Assembly (NCBI GenBank): GCA_033283165.1
Contig: JAWMQL010000004.1
Location: forward strand, 186,001 to 250,000
Origin: JAWMQL01 sp033283165
GTDB taxonomy: Bacteria > Pseudomonadota > Gammaproteobacteria > Pseudomonadales > Halieaceae
Direction of reading: 5' to 3'
Length of the DNA: 64,000 nt
The notes below the pieces were generated by a model. The model saw only the letters and a program-made list of their open reading frames with translations, did not search any database and was not told where the DNA came from. A program made the translations under genes and the position numbers. The stretch's first letter is position 1, and each line of letters opens with the position of its first letter. Shown in pieces: positions 1 to 10,537 of the stretch.

Positions 1-1364
1 CTGAGTGCGGCGAGGTTGGCGGTGCTGTCGGCGGCATCGGCGTTGATTTCCACCAGTTTGCCGGTCTGGCTGCCGATCTCCTCGCTCAGCCGGCTGCCTG
101 TCTCCGCCAGGGCGCGGGCCGCGTTCTCGGCCATGTCGTTCGCAGCCTGGCGTTGGGTGTCGCCGTCGGCGGCCAGTTTCTCCGCTGCCCCGGATAACCG
201 GGAGAGCAGTGTCTCGCTGTCCCGGCCGAGCTGCTCCAGCAGCGCCTGGCTGTCGCAGTGCAGTTGATCGTGCAGGGCCCGGCTGTCCTCCGACAGCTGC
301 TCCCGGAGAGCGCTGGCCTCAGCCAGCAGTTGCTCCTTCAAGGCCTGTTGATCCCCGAGCAGGCGCTGTTGCAACGCGCGGCTGTCCCCTGCCAGTTGCT
401 GCAAACTGGCCTGGCAGTCCGCGGCGAGTTGATCCCGCTGGGCGCCAGCCTCAGCGGCAAGGACCGCCAGCGTGTTGCCAACCTGTGTTTCCAGGGTCGC
501 CGCCACCTGCGCAGTGCCTTTGCCCAGGGTCTCCCGCAGCGACCTGTCCACCGTGCTCGCCAGGTCCCGGTAGCCCGCGCTCGTGCTGCTCAGCAGGGCC
601 TGCTGTTGCGCCTGCAGTCCCTGTGCAATCCGTTCACCCTGGCCGGCCAACCGGGCTGACAGGGCGGTCAGCGTGTCTGCCACCCGTGGCAGGGCAGCGG
701 CCTGCTCTCGCAGGGCGCTGAAGGTTTGTTGCTGCTGGTAGCTCGTGGAATAGTGATAGAAGAGGTCGCCGAGGGCGCTGTCCAGCTGGCGCGAAGCCAA
801 CAGGCGCTCGCGGCGGCACAGGGTGGCGTTGAGCCCCAGCATCGCGGACGCGGCGATACCCGCGACCGAGGTGCCGAAGGCCAGCCCCAGGCCCTTGATG
901 GGGGCCGCCAGACCGGCGCGGATGGCTTCCAGCTCGGTGCTGCCCTCCAGCGCGGTCACGGCACCGCCCAGGGTTTCAACCATGCCGGCGAAGGTGCCGA
1001 GCAGGCCGAGCATGACCAGCAGGCCGACCAGGTAGGGCGTGATGACCGGGGCCGGTAAGGCTGCCGGTTCACCGTTGATGCGTCGCGCCACCGGGTTGGC
1101 CAGCGCGGCGGGTAACCTGCGCAGCCACTGGTCCAGGTTCTCGCGCTCACCTGCGACGTCCTGCGGTGGGGTTGCCAGGGCCTGGAGGAGCGCGCCGCTG
1201 GCACGCCGGTATCGAACCAGTTCCCAGATACCGATGGCGTAGACGGCAGCGATCACCAGGGTAATGGCCAGCGCCAGCGAATGGCTGCCGGCAAAATCCA
1301 GCGTCATCCAGGCGATGGCCGAGGCCCCGAGGGCGGTGGCGGTAACAAACAGTAGGCGGGTCAT
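1..1364 (-). CDS. DUF802-type membrane/coiled-coil protein (partial, runs off left edge)
   Basis: The minus strand is open from the ATG at 1364 through position 1, giving at least 454 residues without a stop. The N-terminus has two hydrophobic segments (about residues 1-50). A MotA/TolQ/ExbB-like pair follows, including a GLLGTFAGM stretch near residues 110-135 and a second glycine/alanine-rich helix near 150-175. The rest is a long Ala/Gln/Leu-rich coiled coil with about six consecutive 11-residue repeats (DSRALxxQL-like, around nt 200-400). From family knowledge, this matches DUF802 proteins, which occur beside DUF3348 genes. The start overlaps the DUF3348 stop as TAATG, so translation is probably coupled. 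Function is unknown; a proton-channel-like or envelope role is inferred only from the TolQ resemblance. Confidence 0.75.
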   Translation of the reverse strand, partial: MTRLLFVTATALGASAIAWMTLDFAGSHSLALAITLVIAAVYAIGIWELVRYRRASGALLQALATPPQDVAGERENLDQWLRRLPAALANPVARRINGEPAALPAPVITPYLVGLLVMLGLLGTFAGMVETLGGAVTALEGSTELEAIRAGLAAPIKGLGLAFGTSVAGIAASAMLGLNATLCRRERLLASRQLDSALGDLFYHYSTSYQQQQTFSALREQAAALPRVADTLTALSARLAGQGERIAQGLQAQQQALLSSTSAGYRDLASTVDRSLRETLGKGTAQVAATLETQVGNTLAVLAAEAGAQRDQLAADCQASLQQLAGDSRALQQRLLGDQQALKEQLLAEASALREQLSEDSRALHDQLHCDSQALLEQLGRDSETLLSRLSGAAEKLAADGDTQRQAANDMAENAARALAETGSRLSEEIGSQTGKLVEINADAADSTANLAAL

Positions 1365-2059
1365 TAGCTGGTTATTTCCTGGTCTTCGTCAATGGCTTCG
1401 ATCAGTCCCTGTACTGGCAGCAGGCGCGTGTCGATCTCCGCCAGCAGCAGGGAACGCAGGTCCCGCTGGCACTGTGTCAGCAGGGTCGCACCGGACAGGT
1501 GCTGCGCTTTCAGGTGTCGCATTCGCCGCTCCAGCAGGGCCGGCACGGCGGCGAAAGACTGCCGGTGCTGGTTGACCAGCGTCTGGTCCAGCGCGCTTTC
1601 CAGCGCGACCAGTTTCGCCAGTCGCGGCGACAGGCCGCTGAGGGCGATACGTACCCGGTCCTGCAGGTTGCGCACCCGGAATTCCATGTCGCGCTGGTGC
1701 GCGGCATAGAACCGCAGGTAGGGGCGGATGTCGGGGCTGTCCCCGGCCGCGGGCGGATCGACCAGTGGCAATTGCAGCCGCCCGGCGTTGCCGCCCGGCA
1801 CGAAGCTTCGCAGCACGGATTGAATCAGGGTCGCGCGGACGTCCAGGAAGTCCCGCCGGATCGCCTCGGCTCCGGCGCCGGCCTGCTCGAAGGGCAGGCT
1901 GGACAGGTTCAGGTGCGTGGCCGACAGGCTGATCGAGTCAGACAGGTCGATCAGGCCTCCCATGCGCAGGGCGAAGTTGCGGCGTGGCGTGGCCACGTTC
2001 GCCAGCGACAGGTCCGACAGGGCGCGGACCAGCCTGGAACCGGTCTGGGGGAAGGTCAC
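1364..2059 (-). CDS. DUF3348 family protein
   Basis: This 231-residue soluble protein has no signal peptide. It begins MTFPQTGSRLVRALSDL, with a Ser/Leu-rich segment and a charged helical C-terminal half. Its character and its place directly before a DUF802 gene match the DUF3348 family, which is usually found with DUF802, OmpA-like and DUF2894 genes. The function of that cluster is not established. The stop overlaps the start of the downstream gene by one base (TAATG). A plausible sigma-70 promoter lies just upstream at 2102-2129. Confidence 0.7.
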   Translation of the reverse strand: MTFPQTGSRLVRALSDLSLANVATPRRNFALRMGGLIDLSDSISLSATHLNLSSLPFEQAGAGAEAIRRDFLDVRATLIQSVLRSFVPGGNAGRLQLPLVDPPAAGDSPDIRPYLRFYAAHQRDMEFRVRNLQDRVRIALSGLSPRLAKLVALESALDQTLVNQHRQSFAAVPALLERRMRHLKAQHLSGATLLTQCQRDLRSLLLAEIDTRLLPVQGLIEAIDEDQEITS

Positions 2060-2101
2060 AGCAGGAAGTCTTCTGGGATACAGCCTGAAAAATCAGCCGG
2101 C

Positions 2102-2129
2102 ATTATACGGCGCAACCTACTGAAGACAA
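2102..2129 (-). promoter_or_regulatory. Putative sigma-70 promoter for the DUF3348-DUF802 operon
   Basis: Read on the minus strand, TTGTCT (2129-2124) and TATAAT (2107-2102) are separated by 16 bases. They lie about 45 bases upstream of the DUF3348 start, in the short gap after gcvP. The -10 is a consensus match and the -35 is partial. Confidence 0.45.
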
Positions 2130-2145
2130 GCGCTAAGCGGCGGTT

Positions 2146-5049
<2,904 letters not shown>

Positions 5050-5143
5050 AGGGGCTCCAGTGCTGGACAGGGTGTTTCACGGGGTAAAAATTGAGCTGGC
5101 GATGTTAGCAGCAGGGCCCTCGATGAACAATAATTAAACGGTG

Positions 5144-5734
5144 ATGAACAAACGCGAGATAGCACTCCTTGACCTGCTGCAGGAGGTGCGCAGCTGTCGC
5201 CAGTGCGAGGCGCACCTGCCCCTGGGGCCGCGCCCGGTGCTGGCGGCGAGCGCCACCGCCCGCCTGTTGATCGTGGGCCAGGCGCCGGGCACCCGGGTGC
5301 ATGCGACCGGGGTGCCCTGGAACGACCCCAGCGGCGATCGTTTGCGGGGCTGGCTGCAACTGGACCGCGATACCTTCTATGACGCCTCCCGTATCGCCAT
5401 CGTGCCCATGGGCTTCTGCTACCCGGGTAAGGGCCGCTCCGGGGACCTGCCGCCGCGGCCCGAATGCGCGCCGGCCTGGCACCCGGCGCTGTTGCAGTTG
5501 ATGCCGCGTATCGAACTGGTCCTGCTGGTTGGGCGCTACGCCCAGGAGCACTATCTCGGCGCCTCCGGGGAGACACTGGCCGCGCGGGTACGGCGCTGGC
5601 GGGATTTTGCGCCGCGCTACCTGCCCCTGCCCCACCCTTCGCCCCGCAATACCCTGTGGCTGAAGCGCAACCCCTGGTTCGAGGCCGAGGTGGTACCGGC
5701 CCTGCGCCGCCGTGTAGAGCCTCTGCTGGGTTGA
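5144..5734 (+). CDS. Uracil-DNA glycosylase superfamily protein
   Basis: About 196 residues. It has the UDG superfamily signature GQAPGTRVHATG near residues 45-56 and the terminal motif PHPSPRN near 165-171, both active-site loops in family 4/5-like enzymes. There is one CxxC pair (about residues 18-21) but not the full four-cysteine cluster of family 4 enzymes, so an iron-sulfur cluster is doubtful. The role is probably base-excision repair; the exact substrate cannot be told. A GTG at 5141 immediately precedes the chosen ATG at 5144 and no clear ribosome-binding site separates them. The gene is divergent from gcvP and followed by a Fur-box region belonging to the next operon. Confidence 0.75.
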   Translation: MNKREIALLDLLQEVRSCRQCEAHLPLGPRPVLAASATARLLIVGQAPGTRVHATGVPWNDPSGDRLRGWLQLDRDTFYDASRIAIVPMGFCYPGKGRSGDLPPRPECAPAWHPALLQLMPRIELVLLVGRYAQEHYLGASGETLAARVRRWRDFAPRYLPLPHPSPRNTLWLKRNPWFEAEVVPALRRRVEPLLG

Positions 5735-5754
5735 GTCGGCGCCTTCCTTAATAT

Positions 5755-5811
5755 AAATAAGAATTATTCTTATTTACGTCTTGTAAATGAGAATACCTAT
5801 CATTATTATTT
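5755..5811 (+). promoter_or_regulatory. Fur-box-like operator pair upstream of the porin operon
   Basis: Positions 5755-5775 form a perfect inverted repeat (AAATAAGAA, three bases, TTCTTATTT). Positions 5785-5811 contain a second AT-rich element (GAGAAT, three bases, TATCATTATT) resembling the Fur consensus GATAATGATAATCATTATC. They lie 44-100 bases before the porin ATG. Iron-repressed expression of the three-gene operon is inferred. Confidence 0.7.
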
Positions 5812-5854
5812 GCCTCATCCGGACAACACGTAGACCGATGGGGAGAAACAAACA

Positions 5855-7078
5855 ATGAGGAGAGCGGTAATCGGGGCGGCGTTGGGGCTTGCCTGCGCAG
5901 GAGCGAGCGCCCAGACCCCGACCATGGAAGAGATGTGGGCCATCATCCAGCAGCAGCAGGCGGAAATTGCCAGCCTGCGGTCACAGCTGGACGCATCGGG
6001 GGAGGAGTTACAGGAGACCAACCTGCGCCTCGAGGCGACCGCCGACCTGGTGGAAGAGACCGTTTCCGGCAGCAGCGCCAGGACCCACTGGACCGATCGC
6101 ACCAGCCTGGGCGGCTACGCCGAGATGCACTACAACAACCTGGAGAACGACCTGGAAGGTGGCGAAGACCAGGAGGAGATGGATTTCCACCGCTTCGTGC
6201 TGTTCCTGGGCCATGAGTTCTCCGACAGGACGCGCTTCTTCTCCGAGATTGAATTGGAGCACTCCCTGGCGGGCGACGGTAAGCCCGGCGAGGTGGAGCT
6301 GGAGCAGGCCTATATCGAGCATGACCTGGCCCTTGACCACCGCCTCAAGGCCGGCCTGTTCCTGATGCCTGTGGGTATCCTTAACGAAACCCACGAACCG
6401 GACACCTTCTTCGGTGTGGAACGCAACAACGTAGAGAAAAATATTATCCCCACCACCTGGTGGGAGGGCGGCCTGGCAGTGAGCGGTGAAATCCTGCCGG
6501 GCTTCAGTTATGACGCCACGGTGACCTCCGGCCTGGGGCTGGATACCGATGAGTGGAAAATCCGTGACGGTCGCCAGAAGGTCGCCGAGGCCAAGGCCTC
6601 CGACCTGGCCTACACCGGCCGCCTGAAGTACACCGGTATCGCCGGCCTGGAAGTGGCTGCATCCATGCAGTACCAGGAAGACCTCTACCAGGGCGGATTG
6701 GGCGAGGCGGTGGACGCCATCCTGTTCACGACCCACGCCACCTACCAGGCCGGGGGGTTCGGACTGCGGGCGCTGCTGGCCCGCTGGGATATCGATGACG
6801 GCATCGAACTGGTTCAGGAAGGCGCCAACGAACAGGAGGGCTGGTACATCGAGCCGAGCTATCGCTTCGGCCGTAAGCTTGGCCTGTTCGCCCGCTACAG
6901 TGAGTGGGACAACCAGGCGGGCTCCAGTATCGACAGCGAATTCCAGCAGTGGGATGTCGGTGTGAACTACTGGCTGGAGGAAAACGTGGTGTTCAAATTC
7001 GACTACATTACCCAGGATGCGCCAGCCGACAAGAGCGAGTTCGACGGCTTTAACCTGGGAGTGGGATGGAGCTTCTGA
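5855..7078 (+). CDS. Outer-membrane porin, OprO/OprP-like, Fur-associated
   Basis: 407 residues. A signal peptide (about residues 1-20, ending ASAQ) is followed by a short coiled coil (MWAIIQQQQAEIASLRSQL) and a beta-strand-rich barrel ending GVGWSF, the C-terminal aromatic typical of outer-membrane proteins. A leading coiled coil followed by a barrel is common in trimeric porins. The Fur-box-like sites upstream and the FMN-binding and PepSY partners downstream suggest a role in iron or iron-chelate acquisition rather than phosphate. Its stop overlaps the next start (TGATG). The transported substrate is unknown. Confidence 0.75.
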   Translation: MRRAVIGAALGLACAGASAQTPTMEEMWAIIQQQQAEIASLRSQLDASGEELQETNLRLEATADLVEETVSGSSARTHWTDRTSLGGYAEMHYNNLENDLEGGEDQEEMDFHRFVLFLGHEFSDRTRFFSEIELEHSLAGDGKPGEVELEQAYIEHDLALDHRLKAGLFLMPVGILNETHEPDTFFGVERNNVEKNIIPTTWWEGGLAVSGEILPGFSYDATVTSGLGLDTDEWKIRDGRQKVAEAKASDLAYTGRLKYTGIAGLEVAASMQYQEDLYQGGLGEAVDAILFTTHATYQAGGFGLRALLARWDIDDGIELVQEGANEQEGWYIEPSYRFGRKLGLFARYSEWDNQAGSSIDSEFQQWDVGVNYWLEENVVFKFDYITQDAPADKSEFDGFNLGVGWSF

Positions 7079-7599
7079 TGATTGGCCGCCTGCTTCGGCA
7101 GACCGCCCTGGCCGCCATGCTGAGCATGGCGGCTTTTGTCGTTTCTGCGGAAGACTACATGCAGCGTGACGAATTCCTGCAACTGGCCTTCGCAGAGGCC
7201 GAACCTCAGATGAAAACCCTGTGGTTAACCCAGGAAACCCGCGCTGCGGCGAAAGAGACCGTGGGCCTGGCACCGTCGGGCCTGCGCCTGCGCTATTGGA
7301 TCAATGGCGATCGCACCGCCTGGATCCTGGAAGAGATCGGCAAGGAACGCCCCATCACCATCGGGGTGGCTGTTTGCGCGGACAAGATCGAGCGGGTGGA
7401 AGTGCTGGCCTTCCGCGAGAGCCGAGGCTGGGAAATTCGTTACCCGTTCTTTACCGAACAGTTTTCCGGGCTGGCCCTGGCGGACGACGGTTACCTGTCC
7501 GGCCCGGTGGACGGTATCACCGGCGCCACCCTGTCGGTGCGAGCGGTGGACCGTGTCGCACGCCTGGCCCTGTGGCTGGATGCGCAGGTTAAAGGCTGA
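7078..7599 (+). CDS. Periplasmic FMN-binding domain protein
   Basis: About 173 residues. A signal peptide ends near VVSAED, followed by a single FMN-binding domain. DGITGATLS near the C-terminus matches the flavinylation motif [DS]GxTGAT, in which the last Thr is covalently modified with FMN by ApbE in RnfG/NqrC-type proteins. The start at 7078 overlaps the porin stop as TGATG; an in-frame ATG at 7066 is also possible. With a PepSY membrane protein downstream and a Fur site upstream, an extracytoplasmic electron carrier for ferric reduction is a reasonable inference. No apbE is visible nearby. Confidence 0.8.
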   Translation: MIGRLLRQTALAAMLSMAAFVVSAEDYMQRDEFLQLAFAEAEPQMKTLWLTQETRAAAKETVGLAPSGLRLRYWINGDRTAWILEEIGKERPITIGVAVCADKIERVEVLAFRESRGWEIRYPFFTEQFSGLALADDGYLSGPVDGITGATLSVRAVDRVARLALWLDAQVKG

Positions 7600-7605
7600 G
7601 CACTG

Positions 7606-8406
7606 GTGCGCCGTCGCCCCAGGCTGGTCGGATTTCTCTGGCGCTGGCACCGGCGGGTTGGCCTGCTGGCGGCGCTGCTTGCCCTGCTGCTGGCGCTGAC
7701 CGGCATCGCCCTGAACCACACCTCGGACCTGGCGCTGGACCGGCGCTTCGTCGAGTGGCCCTGGCTGTACCGCTTGTACGGCGATGGCGCCCCGGCTCTG
7801 CCCGCCTTCAGGGCGGGGGAGCGCTGGCTGTATCGCAGCGGCACCGGCGAGGTCTACCTGGATGCGCAGGCGGTGGCAACCTGTCGCGGCGAACTGGTCG
7901 GGGCCCTGGCGGCAGACGGGATGATCTGGGCGGCCTGCGCCGAGGAACTGTTGCTGCTGACGGGGCGCGGCGAGTTGGTGGAGTCGATACTCGCCGCTAC
8001 CGGCCTGCCAACCCCGGTGACCGGTGTCGGGCTGGCCGGCGCGTCTCCGGTACTGCGGGCAGACGGGCGCTGGCGCCTGGCGGACCCGGATCAACTGGAG
8101 TTCGAGGCCCCGGTGCCCGGTGGTTCGGCGATTACGCAGGTCGTCAGCGCTGAACTGCCGCCGGAGCTGCAGCGGGTCCTCCCGACCCGAGAAGCGTGGC
8201 TGAGCTGGGAGCGCCTGTTGCTGGACCTGCACAGCGGCCGGCTGGGTGGTCGGTTCGGGGTCTGGCTGGTGGATGCCGCGGGCCTGATGTTCTGCCTGCT
8301 CGGCCTGAGCGGCGTGGCCATGTGGTGGTTGCACCACCGCGGGGGGCGCCGTCCCCGCGCCCAGGACCCGCCGGACGACGGCCCGGGCTCGATCAGCGTA
8401 CGCTGA
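7606..8406 (+). CDS. PepSY-associated membrane protein
   Basis: 266 residues from GTG. The N-terminus WRWHRRVGLLAALLALLLALTGIALNH is the typical first helix of PepSY-TM proteins, with a conserved His on the cytoplasmic side. A roughly 200-residue periplasmic region follows, then a last helix (GLMFCLLGLSGVAMWW) and a basic tail. Such proteins are often heme- or flavin-linked electron carriers for iron reductases. It starts six bases after the FMN-binding gene and its 3' end overlaps the convergent yciK-like gene by 14 bases. It is shorter than four-helix PepSY reductases, so direct reductase activity is uncertain. Confidence 0.75.
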   Translation: MRRRPRLVGFLWRWHRRVGLLAALLALLLALTGIALNHTSDLALDRRFVEWPWLYRLYGDGAPALPAFRAGERWLYRSGTGEVYLDAQAVATCRGELVGALAADGMIWAACAEELLLLTGRGELVESILAATGLPTPVTGVGLAGASPVLRADGRWRLADPDQLEFEAPVPGGSAITQVVSAELPPELQRVLPTREAWLSWERLLLDLHSGRLGGRFGVWLVDAAGLMFCLLGLSGVAMWWLHHRGGRRPRAQDPPDDGPGSISVR

Positions 8407-9157
8407 ATGCCTGCCCGGTGACGCCGGCGCTGTCCGCGCCCATCAGGTACAGGTAGGTGGGCATGATCTTCGCTGGTGACGGGTTCGCCGTGGGTTCCTC
8501 CGCGGGGTAGGCAGCGCGCCGCATGGCGGTATTGGTCGCTCCGGGGTTGAGGCTGTTGACCCGGATACGGCTGGTGTTTTCCAGCTCGTCGGCCAGTACC
8601 TGCATCAGACCCTCGGTGGCAAACTTGGAGACCGCGTAGGCGCCCCAGTAGGCGCGTCCCCGGCGGCCGACGCTGGATGACGTGAAGATGATGGAGGCGT
8701 CCGGCGCCGCCTGCAGCAGGGGCAGCAGGTAGCGGGTCATGATGAACTGGGCGTTGACGTTGACCTGCATGACTTCCTGCCAGGCGGCGTAGCCCGCGCT
8801 TTCGATCGGACGGCGCTCGCCCAGCACGCTGGCATTGTGCAGCAGGCCGTCCAGGTGGCCGAACTCTTCCGCCAGGTGCTCGGCCAGCTTGAGGTAGCTG
8901 GCCTCTTCGGCGCTGGCCAGGTCTATCGGCACCAGCGCGGGCTGCGCTCCGCCGGCTTGCTCGATCTCGTCGTAAACCGCCTCCAGCTTGCTCTCGGTCC
9001 GTCCCAGCAGGACCACGGTGGCGCCGTGACCGGCGTAGGTCAGGGCGGCGGCGCGACCAATGCCGTCACCGGCACCGGTGACCAAAATGGTTTTCCCGGC
9101 CAACAGGTCCGGGGCCGGCTGGTAGTTCTCGGGTGCTTTCATTGTCATGGCTGTCAT
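8393..9157 (-). CDS. yciK: Short-chain dehydrogenase/reductase, YciK-like
   Basis: 254 residues of classical SDR fold. GAGDGIGRAAALTYAGHGA is the nucleotide-binding glycine motif near residues 28-46, NASVLG is present, and YWGAYAVSKFA gives the YxxxK catalytic pair near 173-177. Its position as last gene after mtaD, ubiG and mupP is the same as the SDR of the Pseudomonas block, which supports the YciK-type call. The start lies one base after the mupP stop. The physiological substrate is not known. Confidence 0.8.
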   Translation of the reverse strand: MTAMTMKAPENYQPAPDLLAGKTILVTGAGDGIGRAAALTYAGHGATVVLLGRTESKLEAVYDEIEQAGGAQPALVPIDLASAEEASYLKLAEHLAEEFGHLDGLLHNASVLGERRPIESAGYAAWQEVMQVNVNAQFIMTRYLLPLLQAAPDASIIFTSSSVGRRGRAYWGAYAVSKFATEGLMQVLADELENTSRIRVNSLNPGATNTAMRRAAYPAEEPTANPSPAKIMPTYLYLMGADSAGVTGQAFSVR

Positions 9158-9158
9158 C

Positions 9159-9830
9159 TCAGGGGCCGAAGATTATCTGTTCCAGATCGGTGCTGCGGTC
9201 CGCATAGGCGTCGGCGCCCCAGTCGCCGGGCTTGTCACCCGTCTCGATATAGCCGTAGGTGGCGGCCACGGTGAACATGCCGGCGCGTCGACCGGCCTCG
9301 ATATCGCGGCTGTGATCGCCGATATAGATGGTGCGCGCCGGGTTGCACTTGAGTTCATGGCAGTTGCGCAGCAGGGGCTCCGGGTGGGGTTTGCGGTGGC
9401 GGACGTCGTCGGCGCACACCACGCTGGCGGGTGCCGGCGTAAAAGCCAGTTTCGCCATCAGCGGTTCCGTGTAGGCCCGGGGTTTGTTGGTGGAAACGCC
9501 CCAGGGAATGCCGGCCGCCGCCAGCCGGCTGACCAGCGGTACGATGCCGGGATAGGGGCTGGCCATCGTGCCCAGCACCTCGCTGTATAGCGCCAGCAGC
9601 CGCTGCCGCTGCCGTTCGGCCTCGTCGCTGTCGGGCGCCAGGTCCAGTGCCAGGCAGGTCAGGGCCAGGGCGCCGTTGGACACCGAGCGGCGGATGACGG
9701 CCGGTTCCATGGGGGCACGACCGTGTTCCGCGCGCAGGGCCTGCACGCACAGCACGAACTCGTCGGCGGTATCCACCAGGGTGCCGTCCAGGTCGAAAAC
9801 CACCGCCTGGGGTATAAAGGGTGCGTTCAC
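9159..9830 (-). CDS. mupP: N-acetylmuramic acid 6-phosphate phosphatase (HAD family)
   Basis: 223 residues. FDLDGTLVDT is HAD motif I, STNKP motif II, KPHPEPLL motif III and GDHSRDIEAGRRAG motif IV. HAD enzymes encoded directly after ubiG in pseudomonads are MupP, which dephosphorylates MurNAc-6-P in peptidoglycan recycling. The older label phosphoglycolate phosphatase (gph) fits the family but not this context. A GTG start at 9830 was chosen because it overlaps the ubiG stop as GTGA. The same frame stays open upstream within ubiG, but that extension is not HAD sequence. Confidence 0.8.
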   Translation of the reverse strand: MNAPFIPQAVVFDLDGTLVDTADEFVLCVQALRAEHGRAPMEPAVIRRSVSNGALALTCLALDLAPDSDEAERQRQRLLALYSEVLGTMASPYPGIVPLVSRLAAAGIPWGVSTNKPRAYTEPLMAKLAFTPAPASVVCADDVRHRKPHPEPLLRNCHELKCNPARTIYIGDHSRDIEAGRRAGMFTVAATYGYIETGDKPGDWGADAYADRSTDLEQIIFGP

Positions 9831-10537
9831 GACGGTTTTACCGCCCTCACCATGTAGTTCACCGAGACATCCCTGGCGTTCAGCCGGTACTGCCGGGTGA
9901 GCGGGTTGTAGGTCAGGCCGGTCATATCCTCCAACACCAGCCCGGCGTCGCGGATCCAGCCGGCGAGTTCCGAGGGTTTGATGAACTTGTCGTACTCGTG
10001 GGTGCCGGCCGGCAGTAGGCGCAGGATGTGCTCGGCACCGACAATGGCGAACAGGAACGCCTTGGGGTTGCGGTTGATGGTTGAGAAGTACAGGCTGGCG
10101 CCCGGTCGGGCCAGCGCTGCGCAGGCCTGGATGACGGCGCCCGGTTCGGGCACGTGCTCCAGCATTTCCAGGCAGCACACCACGTCATAGTGGCCGGGAA
10201 GTTCGGTCGCCAGTTGTTCCGCTGTGGCCTGGCGATAGTCTACTTCCACCCCGGACTCGAGCTGGTGAATGCGGGCCACGGACAGGGGGGCCTCGCCCAT
10301 ATCGATGCCGGTGACCTCGGCCCCGCGGTGCGCCATGGATTCGGCCAGGATGCCGCCGCCGCAACCGACGTCCACCAGGCGCTTGCCCGCCACCGGGGAG
10401 CGCTCGTCGATGTAGTTGGCGCGCAGGGGGTTGATGTCGTGCAGGGGCTTGAACTCGCTGCCCCGGTCCCACCAGCGCGACGCCAGCGCTTCGAATTTGG
10501 CGATCTCCTGGGGGTCTACGTTAAGGTCTGAACTCAT
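9827..10537 (-). CDS. ubiG: Ubiquinone biosynthesis O-methyltransferase
   Basis: 236 residues. The SAM-binding motif VDVGCGGGILAESMAHRGA is near 50-68, followed by GIDMGEAPL, and the family start ASRWWDRGSEFKPLHDINPLR is clear. UbiG performs both O-methylations of ubiquinone synthesis in the cytoplasm. The start overlaps the mtaD stop as ATGA and the stop overlaps mupP, so the three are a translationally coupled operon. Confidence 0.95.
   Translation of the reverse strand: MSSDLNVDPQEIAKFEALASRWWDRGSEFKPLHDINPLRANYIDERSPVAGKRLVDVGCGGGILAESMAHRGAEVTGIDMGEAPLSVARIHQLESGVEVDYRQATAEQLATELPGHYDVVCCLEMLEHVPEPGAVIQACAALARPGASLYFSTINRNPKAFLFAIVGAEHILRLLPAGTHEYDKFIKPSELAGWIRDAGLVLEDMTGLTYNPLTRQYRLNARDVSVNYMVRAVKPS

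Noticed and set aside
9831..10178. Longer MupP start inside ubiG
   Set aside because: The extra residues are antisense-type Arg/Gly-rich sequence in another frame of ubiG. The HAD family starts just before FDLDGT, and GTGA coupling supports 9830.
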